Positions 15,072-21,132 of a stretch of 21,132 nt of DNA are shown in pieces. Position numbers and translations under genes: made by a program. The notes beneath the pieces are model-generated. The model searched no databases. It had not been told where the DNA came from and saw only the letters and a program-made list of their open reading frames with translations. The stretch lies in the NCBI GenBank assembly GCA_937952395.1, contig CALFYV010000156.1:1-21132 (forward strand), given 5' to 3'. This DNA comes from an uncultured Bacteriovoracaceae bacterium (GTDB lineage: Bacteria; Bdellovibrionota; Bacteriovoracia; Bacteriovoracales; Bacteriovoracaceae). Position 1 is the stretch's first letter. Each line of letters begins with the position of its first letter.

Positions 15072-15788
15072 ATGAACAGCAAAATTCCTAATTATAATCA
15101 TTGTAGTGAATGTCCATCTAAAGGTAGGGGTATTTTTTGTGAGCTTGAATCCCTTGCACTGGATGATCTTAGCAAGCAAAAAATCACAAATACCTTCAAA
15201 AAAGGTCAGACTCTTTTTGTTCAGGGAGGTCCACCTTTTGGTTTGTATTGTATCAGTAAGGGGAGTGTGAAAGTAACCCGAAGTTCTCCTGAGGGCAAAG
15301 AGGCCATAGTGCGCGTAGCCTCAGCTGGGGATGTGGTCGGACACAGAAGCGTTTTTTCTAATGAAAATTACGGAGCCACAGCAACTGCAATTGAAGACTC
15401 ATCGGTTTGTTTTATCGATAAAAAATACATTGTTAAACTTCTACAAAAAGAGCCCAGTGTTGCTTGTCACTTGATAACAGCTTTAGGCAAAGAGCTAGGA
15501 GAAGCAGAAAATAAAGTCGCTTCATTTTCACAAAAAAATGTTTTTGAAAGGACATGCGAAGTCCTGCTTCTATTAAAAGAATCTCATGGAAAAGGTGAAG
15601 GAAAGAAATTTAGAATTGATCTAAAGTTAACTAGGGAAGAACTCGCTTCAATGGTAGGAACAGCTACTGAAACCTTGATCCGAATTATGTCCGATCTCAA
15701 ACAAGAAGGTGTTATTGAGCAAGATGGTAAGATCATTTTGATCAATGATGAAAAGAAATTAATTAAATTTGCCAACTTAAGTTATTAA
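15072..15788 (+). CDS. FNR-type oxygen-responsive transcription regulator (Crp/Fnr family)
   Basis: 238 residues: cysteine-bearing N-terminus, cNMP-like beta-roll (about 28-145), dimerisation helix and winged helix-turn-helix (about 185-225). Cysteines 11, 14 and 23 (HCSECPSKGRGIFC) plus Cys113 (SSVCFID, at the position of FNR Cys122) form a plausible [4Fe-4S] set, though the spacing is C-x2-C-x8-C rather than C-x2-C-x5-C as in E. coli. The recognition helix holds ATETLIR, keeping the Glu and Arg that FNR uses to read TGAT. An FNR-like box lies in its own promoter and in those of the next two transcription units, so it likely activates itself and the cbb3 cluster at low oxygen. Confidence 0.9.
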   Translation: MNSKIPNYNHCSECPSKGRGIFCELESLALDDLSKQKITNTFKKGQTLFVQGGPPFGLYCISKGSVKVTRSSPEGKEAIVRVASAGDVVGHRSVFSNENYGATATAIEDSSVCFIDKKYIVKLLQKEPSVACHLITALGKELGEAENKVASFSQKNVFERTCEVLLLLKESHGKGEGKKFRIDLKLTREELASMVGTATETLIRIMSDLKQEGVIEQDGKIILINDEKKLIKFANLSY

Positions 15789-15802
15789 CTTCTTTTAATT
15801 AC

Positions 15803-15843
15803 CTGATCTATCTCATTTTTTCTTTTCTGTATTCCGTTATTCT
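15803..15843 (+). promoter_or_regulatory. Degenerate FNR-like box upstream of the cNMP-like gene
   Basis: CTGATCTATCTCAT (15803-15816) keeps TGAT but has CTCA for ATCA. A -10-like TATTCT is at 15838-15843, with the same box-to-minus-10 distance as at the 15011 site. Initiation would fall near 15850, one or two bases before the ATG, implying a leaderless message. Confidence 0.4.
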
Positions 15844-15851
15844 CGTACAAG

Positions 15852-16211
15852 ATGAATAAAGCAGTTATAAAATTATCGGATGAAGAACTTAAGCAGATCG
15901 AAGATCATTTCGAAAGTGTTTCTTATGAATTAGATATTCAAGCGATCTATCAGGGGCATATTCCTTGTATTGGTTTAGTTCTTTTGGATGGCAAGATAGA
16001 TGTAAAAAAGAAAAATAAAGAATTGGCTTTGGACCCGGGCTCTTTAGTCGCCGTTAAAGAGCTTTACCATAGTCAGCCTTTTAGCTATGACCTACATATT
16101 AGAAAAAGTTCGGTTGTTGTCGTGTTAGACCGTACAAGCTTAGATGAAATCTTAACTAGCAAGCCCAAGAATAAAATTCTTTATAATATGTTTAAGAAAA
16201 TTATTAGTTAA
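15852..16211 (+). CDS. Stand-alone cyclic-nucleotide-binding-like domain protein
   Basis: 119 residues resembling the beta-roll of Crp/Fnr proteins: IYQGHIPCIGLVLLDGKIDV, then 'LALDPGSLVAVKELYHSQPF', a strand pair ending VVVLDRTSLDEIL, and a final short helix. It has no helix-turn-helix, and the residues that bind cAMP (the RxA phosphate-binding cassette) are not visible. The ATG at 15852 lacks a ribosome binding site; it may be translated from a leaderless mRNA. It lies between the FNR gene and the pseudoazurin-cco genes, so it may be a small sensor or modulator of the same circuit; its ligand is unknown. Confidence 0.75.
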   Translation: MNKAVIKLSDEELKQIEDHFESVSYELDIQAIYQGHIPCIGLVLLDGKIDVKKKNKELALDPGSLVAVKELYHSQPFSYDLHIRKSSVVVVLDRTSLDEILTSKPKNKILYNMFKKIIS

Positions 16212-16216
16212 AAAAA

Positions 16217-16258
16217 CTGATCTTGATCATAATTTTTGTCATTATTGCCGAGTACACT
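16217..16258 (+). promoter_or_regulatory. FNR-type box and -10 upstream of pseudoazurin and cco genes
   Basis: CTGATCTTGATCAT (16217-16230) contains perfect TGAT-N4-ATCA half sites. TACACT (16253-16258) is a -10 candidate, giving a start near 16265 and a box centre at about -41.5. A 20-base leader carries AAGGAG before the pseudoazurin ATG. It probably controls the whole cluster through ccoNO. Confidence 0.7.
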
Positions 16259-16284
16259 AAATCTATCAAAATAAGGAGTTTTAT

Positions 16285-16725
16285 ATGAGTAAGTTGTTAT
16301 TATTTTTGTTCACTTCTTTCGGCTTTTCTGCGTTTTGTGCAGTTCATGAAATTAAAATGTTAAACAAAGGCAGTGATGGAGAAAAAATGGTTTTTGAGCC
16401 AGCTTTTTTGAAAGCCAATGTGGGGGACACTATTAAATTTTTACCTGTTGATAAAGGACATATGGTTGAAGGTCTTAAGAATCCAGGGGCACTACCAGCT
16501 GGTATTAAAGCTTGGAAAGGCGGACTTAATAAAGAAGTGACTGTAGTTTTAGAAAAAGAAGGTGTTTATTTGTACAAATGCATGCCTCATATGGCCATGG
16601 GAATGGTGGGCTTAGTTGTTGCAGGTAAAGCCAGTAATTTCGATGCTGCCCAAAAAGTAAAATTCACTGGAAAAGCAAAAATGAGAATGGATGACTACTT
16701 GAAGAAGGCAGAAGCTTTAAAATAA
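16285..16725 (+). CDS. Pseudoazurin (periplasmic type I blue copper protein)
   Basis: 146 residues with a signal peptide (about 1-19). The mature domain has the four type I copper ligands in pseudoazurin spacing: His59 (KGHMVEG), Cys99, His102 and Met107 (YKCMPHMAMGM). A C-terminal extension (115-146) has the helices typical of pseudoazurins. The family shuttles electrons in the periplasm, classically to nitrite reductase. Here it lies only nine bases before ccoI, so it may deliver electrons to the cbb3 oxidase or its partners. AAGGAG is seven bases before the ATG, and an FNR box controls the promoter. Confidence 0.93.
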   Translation: MSKLLLFLFTSFGFSAFCAVHEIKMLNKGSDGEKMVFEPAFLKANVGDTIKFLPVDKGHMVEGLKNPGALPAGIKAWKGGLNKEVTVVLEKEGVYLYKCMPHMAMGMVGLVVAGKASNFDAAQKVKFTGKAKMRMDDYLKKAEALK

Positions 16726-16734
16726 GAAGAGAGT

Positions 16735-19125
16735 ATGCTTGCCGAGGTAGTGCCTGATTTATCGTGTAGACATTGTGGAGAATTAGCTCTCAGGCCGACA
16801 TATCATGATTGTGATGTCTTTTGTTGTAACGGTTGTAAGGCTGTTTATCAGATTTTAAACTCTCAAGGTTTAGATAATTTTTATAAAATTAAAACGAATT
16901 CTGAGTATCTTCGTAAACCTCTCTCCTTGTTAGGAAAAAAAGAAAAGAAGTATGATTATCTTGATCAAGAAAAGTTTATAGCAGACTATGCAGTTTTAGA
17001 TAATCACAATTTAACCATGTCATTTTTTGTTGAAGGAATGCATTGTCGAGCTTGTTATTGGCTTATAAACAAATTATCTGATTTTGTAATAGGGATTAAC
17101 AGAGTTAACATAAATCTTTCTCAGTCTACTCTGGATGTAACTCTCAAGGTAGGATATCGAAATTTTTCACAAGCAGCTACGCAATTACAACAATGGGGTT
17201 ATGTCATTCACCCTCTGAAATCAAAAACTGACGCTAAGAAATTTAAAGATAATCAACGACAAACAGAACTGATGCGAATAGGAGTCGCAGCTGCTTGTAT
17301 GGGAAATATGATGCTTTTCTCTGTTTCGCTTTACGCTGGTGTCGATGGATTTTATAAAAGAATATTTGAATTATTAAGTGCTCTTCTTTTTATCCCTGTG
17401 CTTTTTTATTCTGCTCAGCCTTTTTTTAAAAATACCATAAATAGTTTTAATAAAAAATTATTTTCAATGGATATTCCTATCGCATTAGCAATGCTCTTGG
17501 GAGCATTTTATGGTTGTTATTATCTTGTTACTGGCGTCGGTGAACTTTATTTTGATACACTCACAACACTGGTATTTCTAGTTCTTCTCTCTCGTTTTAT
17601 TTTAAGTGAAGCTCAACAAAAAGGTTTAGATGCATTAGATCTAATGAGTTTTTTCTCGTATCAGCCAGTAAAGAAAAAATCTGATAATAGTTTTGAACCA
17701 ACTTGTACCCAATATTTAAAAAGAGGAGATATTATTAACATTGAGCCACAAGGACTTATCCCGGTTGATGGGAAAGTGATCGAAGGACGATCTTATATTG
17801 ACTCTTCTTTTTTGACAGGCGAAAGTTTGCCCCAGGAAGTGAGTAAAAACTCTAGCGTCTTAGCCGGCATGAGGAATATGACTAATGAAATTTTGATTCA
17901 AGTTGATGAACTCCCGGCTCAGACACAATTAGCAAAAATTCTTAAAACAGTAGATAATGATTTACTTAGAGATTCTCAGTTTATTGGATTTTCTGAAAAA
18001 TATGTAAAAATTCTTATTAGTTTTTGTCTTATCCTGTCTTTGAGTCTTTTAGCTTTTTTTTACTCCAGTAACTTTATCGAGGGACAGTTGAGGGCCCTGG
18101 CAGTTCTTATTATTACTTGCCCGTGTGCTTTAGGTCTTATTACTCCACTAGTTTTTTCAAACGCAATAAAGATTGCGGCGAAAAAGGGAATTCTTATTCG
18201 TAACGCTAATGTTTTTGAAAAAATGGCAAAAATAAAAAATATATTCTTAGATAAAACGGGAACTATAACTGAGGGCAATTTTGCTGTAGAGAAGATAAAT
18301 AATCCTATTGATAAAGATACGATGAATATTATTTATTCTCTAGAAAGTCGCTCTTCACATCCCATCGCGAAAAGTATTACAGATTATTTTTTAACTCAGT
18401 CGGCTGAATTCATTTCAATCTCAGATTATAAGGAGATTATTGGCAAAGGAGTCGAAGGCAAAATTCGAGGTGATTTATGGGAAGTAAAATCAACCCCAAT
18501 TGAAAAAAAGGTAAATCAAGATTTTAAAACAGAAGTAGGAATATATAAAAATGCTAAACTCCTTTGTATAATGACTTTACAAGACAGAATTCGTGAAAAC
18601 TCTTATTCAGTTATAAAGTCCTTTAAGAAAAAATTTGAAATATTTATTCTCTCAGGAGATAAAGCCAGTAGTGTTTTAGAAGTCGCCAAGAAAATGGAGA
18701 TTCCCCCTCGGAATTGTTTTTGGGAAAAAGCACCACATGAGAAGCGAGAGATTATTGCTCAATCTCCTCATTCACTAATGCTTGGTGATGGCATTAACGA
18801 TGCGCCAGCTCTGGCCCAAGCAGAAATAGGGATCGCAACTCAAGGCAATGCTGATATTAATTTGAAAGCCTCGGAAGTTTTCTTTTTTAACCCTGGTATT
18901 GAATCTCTCAAATCTTTTTACCAAATTTCAAATTACACAATAAAACAAATCAAATTCAATATTTTTGTAACTTTTCTTTATAATATTGTCGGTATCACTC
19001 TTGCCACTCTGGGATTACTTGGCCCCTTAGGAGCTGCCATTTCTATGCCACTAAGTTCTTTGAGTGTTCTGGGAATTACCTATATAGGACAAAATAAACT
19101 CAATAAAAGGCTTCACATATTATGA
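16735..19125 (+). CDS. ccoI: CcoI/FixI copper-transporting P1B-type ATPase
   Basis: 796 residues. The N-terminus has a cysteine-rich metal-binding module (CRHCG at 11-15, CCNGCKAVY at 30-38), then an HMA domain with GMHCRAC (101-107). Membrane helices begin near 180. TGES (361-364) is in the actuator domain, CPC (462-464) is the transmembrane copper site, DKTGT (506-510) has the phosphorylated aspartate, SHP (541-543) is the nucleotide-domain motif, and GDGINDAP (684-691) the hinge. It exports copper to the periplasm for cbb3 oxidase assembly. It starts nine bases after pseudoazurin, and its stop overlaps the ccoS start (ATGA). Confidence 0.95.
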   Translation: MLAEVVPDLSCRHCGELALRPTYHDCDVFCCNGCKAVYQILNSQGLDNFYKIKTNSEYLRKPLSLLGKKEKKYDYLDQEKFIADYAVLDNHNLTMSFFVEGMHCRACYWLINKLSDFVIGINRVNINLSQSTLDVTLKVGYRNFSQAATQLQQWGYVIHPLKSKTDAKKFKDNQRQTELMRIGVAAACMGNMMLFSVSLYAGVDGFYKRIFELLSALLFIPVLFYSAQPFFKNTINSFNKKLFSMDIPIALAMLLGAFYGCYYLVTGVGELYFDTLTTLVFLVLLSRFILSEAQQKGLDALDLMSFFSYQPVKKKSDNSFEPTCTQYLKRGDIINIEPQGLIPVDGKVIEGRSYIDSSFLTGESLPQEVSKNSSVLAGMRNMTNEILIQVDELPAQTQLAKILKTVDNDLLRDSQFIGFSEKYVKILISFCLILSLSLLAFFYSSNFIEGQLRALAVLIITCPCALGLITPLVFSNAIKIAAKKGILIRNANVFEKMAKIKNIFLDKTGTITEGNFAVEKINNPIDKDTMNIIYSLESRSSHPIAKSITDYFLTQSAEFISISDYKEIIGKGVEGKIRGDLWEVKSTPIEKKVNQDFKTEVGIYKNAKLLCIMTLQDRIRENSYSVIKSFKKKFEIFILSGDKASSVLEVAKKMEIPPRNCFWEKAPHEKREIIAQSPHSLMLGDGINDAPALAQAEIGIATQGNADINLKASEVFFFNPGIESLKSFYQISNYTIKQIKFNIFVTFLYNIVGITLATLGLLGPLGAAISMPLSSLSVLGITYIGQNKLNKRLHIL

Positions 19126-19262
19126 ATGTCTTATTGTTTCTTATTCCTTTGTCTTTATTATTAGGAGCTTTTTTTTTTTTTTTTTTTATATTTGCTGTAA
19201 AAAATGGACAATATTACGATTTAGATACACCCGCTGAAAAAATAATAGTCGAATATGATTAA
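19122..19262 (+). CDS. ccoS: CcoS, small cbb3 oxidase maturation protein
   Basis: A 46-residue protein with one N-terminal transmembrane helix and the conserved CcoS tail: VKNGQYYDLDTPAEKII (family pattern SGQ-x-DDLDTP). CcoS is needed to place the redox cofactors of the CcoN subunit. It starts at ATG 19122 overlapping the ccoI stop by four bases and ends 14 bases before ccoNO. Its helix contains six consecutive TTT codons inside a run of 19 T residues (19169-19187). The frame is intact as given; any indel not a multiple of three would remove the conserved tail. Confidence 0.92.
   Translation: MNVLLFLIPLSLLLGAFFFFFFIFAVKNGQYYDLDTPAEKIIVEYD
19169..19187 (+). repeat. 19-base poly-T tract within ccoS
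   Basis: Nineteen uninterrupted T residues encode six phenylalanines plus the third base of the preceding Ala codon. It is the longest homopolymer in the window and the kind of tract prone to polymerase slippage or transcriptional slippage, and also to sequencing error. Confidence 0.85.
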
Positions 19263-19276
19263 CAAGGAGAACAAAA

Positions 19277-21112
19277 GTGAATCAACAGTTAGAAACTTTT
19301 AAGTATGATGATAAAATAGTTCGCTATTTTATTTATGCTACCGTACTTTGGGGAGCAGTTGCTATGCTCTTGGGAGTTACGATTGCTTTTCAATTAGCAG
19401 ATTGGCGCCTTAATCTAGGGCTTGAGTGGATGACTTTCGGTAGAATGCGTCCATTACATACCAATGCAGCTATATTTGCTTTTGCAGGCAATGGAATTTT
19501 TGCAGGTGTTTATTATTCACTTCAACGACTTTGTAAGGCCCGCTTGTTTAATGATTTGCTCGGAAAAATTCATTTTTGGGGTTGGCAGTTAATTATTGTC
19601 AGCGCTGCTGTTTCCTTGTTGTTGGGTATGACAACTGGAAAAGAGTACGCTGAACTTGAGTGGCCTATCGATATTGCGATTACTTTGATCTGGGTTGTCT
19701 TCGCTGTTAATTTCTTTGGAACTCTCTTTCGTCGCCGTGAAAAACATATCTATGTAGCCATTTGGTTTTATATAGCAACCATTATCGCAGTAGCGGTTTT
19801 ACATATTGTGAATTCACTTGAATTTCCTGTTTCTTTTATGAAAAGTTATTCAATTTTTGCTGGAGTTCAGGATGCTCTAGTTCAGTGGTGGTACGGACAT
19901 AATGCAGTAGCATTCTTTTTAATCACACCATTTCTAGGACTCATGTATTATTTTATTCCCAAGGCAGCCAATAAACCGGTTTATAGTTATCGACTTTCTA
20001 TTATTCATTTTTGGTCTTTGGTTTTTATTTATATTTGGGCTGGGCCACACCATTTACTCTACACAGCTTTGCCAGGTTGGGTACAAACATTAGGAATGGT
20101 CTTTTCCGTGGCATTATGGGCGCCAAGCTGGGGAGGGATGATCAATGGTCTGCTAACTTTAAGAGGAGCATGGGATAGAGTACGTAAAGATCCAACATTA
20201 AAATTCATGGCCGCAGCCGTGACATTTTATGGAATGGCCACTTTTGAAGGGCCTTTGCTTTCTATCAAATCATTTAATGCTCTTGCTCATTATACTGATT
20301 GGATTGTGGGACATGTGCATTCAGGGACAATCGGTTGGAATTATTTTTTAATTGCGGGAATTTTATTTTATTTAGTACCGAAGCTTTGGAAAACGCAAAT
20401 CCATAGCGTGCGCCTTGGTCAAATGCAGTTTTGGACCGCGACCATGGGACTTGCTCTTTATATGGTTTCTATGTGGATAGCAGGTATTACACAGGGTTTA
20501 ATGTGGCAAGCGGTTGATCAACAAACAGGAAATTTAGCCTATCCCCATTTTGTTGAGACAGTAATTCGGATTGTCCCTATGTACTGGGTTCGTGCTATCG
20601 GTGGAACTTTAGTTCTTATTAGTTTTCTCATGATGATTTACAATATTATTAAAACAATCAAAAAAGCACCCAAGGATTTAGAGGATGAAATCTTTCAAGC
20701 TCCTGCTCTTGAAAAGAAAAAAGAGTCTTTCTTTTCTTTTAATCACAGGAATCTAGAAGGGCTGCCTGCTATCTTTACTATCCTTGTGGTGATTTCTGTA
20801 TTAGCTGGTAGCGTGATTGAAATCTTGCCCTCATTTATGTCAACTCAATTCATTGTGAAAAGTGACTCGATAACACCTTATAGTCCGTTGGAATTAGCCG
20901 GGCGAGATATTTATATACGTGAGGGATGTTATACATGCCACTCACAAATGATTAGATCAATTGCTCCAGAGACTATGAGGTATGGGGCTTATTCAAAAGC
21001 TGCGGAGTTCGTTTACGATCACCCATTTCAATGGGGTTCACGCAGAATCGGTCCTGATTTAGCAAGAGTTGGAGGTAAGTATCCACATCTTTCGCATTAT
21101 AGTCATATGTGA
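19277..21112 (+). CDS. ccoNO: Fused cbb3 cytochrome c oxidase subunits I and II (CcoNO), interrupted at window end
   Basis: 611 codons to a TGA at 21110. Residues 1-465 are CcoN, the catalytic heme-copper subunit: His61 (PLHTNA), CuB ligands His208 (WYGHNA) and His258-259 (AGPHHL), and heme ligands His346/348 (GHVHSG). From about 485 the chain continues without a stop into CcoO: a membrane anchor (497-515), then PYSPLELAGRDIYIREG and the c-type heme site CYTCH (551-555). CcoO normally continues well beyond the point of this TGA; after it the same frame reads ESRIVT to the window edge. GTG start 19277 has AAGGAGA six bases upstream. ccoN-ccoO fusions are known in some lineages. The truncation may be an assembly-edge error. 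Confidence 0.9.
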   Translation: MNQQLETFKYDDKIVRYFIYATVLWGAVAMLLGVTIAFQLADWRLNLGLEWMTFGRMRPLHTNAAIFAFAGNGIFAGVYYSLQRLCKARLFNDLLGKIHFWGWQLIIVSAAVSLLLGMTTGKEYAELEWPIDIAITLIWVVFAVNFFGTLFRRREKHIYVAIWFYIATIIAVAVLHIVNSLEFPVSFMKSYSIFAGVQDALVQWWYGHNAVAFFLITPFLGLMYYFIPKAANKPVYSYRLSIIHFWSLVFIYIWAGPHHLLYTALPGWVQTLGMVFSVALWAPSWGGMINGLLTLRGAWDRVRKDPTLKFMAAAVTFYGMATFEGPLLSIKSFNALAHYTDWIVGHVHSGTIGWNYFLIAGILFYLVPKLWKTQIHSVRLGQMQFWTATMGLALYMVSMWIAGITQGLMWQAVDQQTGNLAYPHFVETVIRIVPMYWVRAIGGTLVLISFLMMIYNIIKTIKKAPKDLEDEIFQAPALEKKKESFFSFNHRNLEGLPAIFTILVVISVLAGSVIEILPSFMSTQFIVKSDSITPYSPLELAGRDIYIREGCYTCHSQMIRSIAPETMRYGAYSKAAEFVYDHPFQWGSRRIGPDLARVGGKYPHLSHYSHM

Positions 21113-21132
21113 GAGTCCCGTATTGTGACCGT

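Noticed and set aside
1..21132. CRISPR array, insertion sequence or rRNA
   Set aside because: No regularly spaced repeats, no transposase with terminal inverted repeats and no rRNA sequence were seen on either strand.

Overview
The window is AT-rich, densely coded DNA that most resembles a Bdellovibrionota bacterium, probably of the Bacteriovorax/Peredibacter kind. The case rests on low GC, a fused ccoN-ccoO oxidase gene, a dispersed set of small receiver/HD-GYP signalling proteins and many lineage-specific secreted proteins. This is inference from content; no 16S gene is present. The abnormal last ~40 bases suggest the window ends at or near a contig edge.

Layout. (1) 1-339: the 5' end of a minus-strand gene, then a tRNA-Phe with encoded CCA, its terminator, and a palindrome in its leader. 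(2) 340-4764: an accessory block behind the tRNA. Two paralogous minus-strand proteins resembling the DNA-binding half of serine recombinases (491-997 and 4303-4764) bracket three plus-strand genes. These are an OLD-family ATPase-TOPRIM nuclease, an overlapping compact UvrD-type helicase, and an unrecognised 157-residue protein with its own near-consensus promoter. The nuclease-helicase pair has the architecture of Gabija (GajA/GajB) anti-phage defence. The last nine bases of the tRNA recur in direct orientation at 4755-4763, at the far edge of the block. (3) 4958-6059: two exported proteins of unknown role. (4) 6112-9564, minus strand: a three-gene signalling operon of REC-HD-GYP, a large degenerate receiver/PilZ-like protein and a single-domain receiver. 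(5) 9682-12091: a SCO1-like copper chaperone overlapping a membrane PAS histidine kinase. (6) 12196-14969: DksA/TraR-like protein, Hsp20, strong terminator, then a coupled EEP-family phosphodiesterase and phospholipase D/cardiolipin synthase pair. (7) 15011-21132: a microaerobic respiration cluster with an FNR-type regulator, a stand-alone cNMP-like domain, pseudoazurin, ccoI, a small ccoS, and a ccoNO fusion.

How the parts fit. Sequences resembling FNR boxes (TGAT-N4-ATCA) precede the FNR gene, the cNMP-like gene and pseudoazurin-ccoI-ccoS-ccoNO. Each lies about 29 bases from a plausible -10, as expected for class II FNR activation. Regions 5 and 7 therefore look like one theme: sensing low oxygen or copper, delivering copper (SCO1, CcoI) and building a cbb3 oxidase with pseudoazurin as possible electron donor. 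The most notable observations are the tRNA-linked Gabija-like block with its flanking recombinase-like paralogs, a 19-T homopolymer inside ccoS that could be a slippage switch, three equally spaced FNR-like sites, and the interrupted reading frame at the window end.
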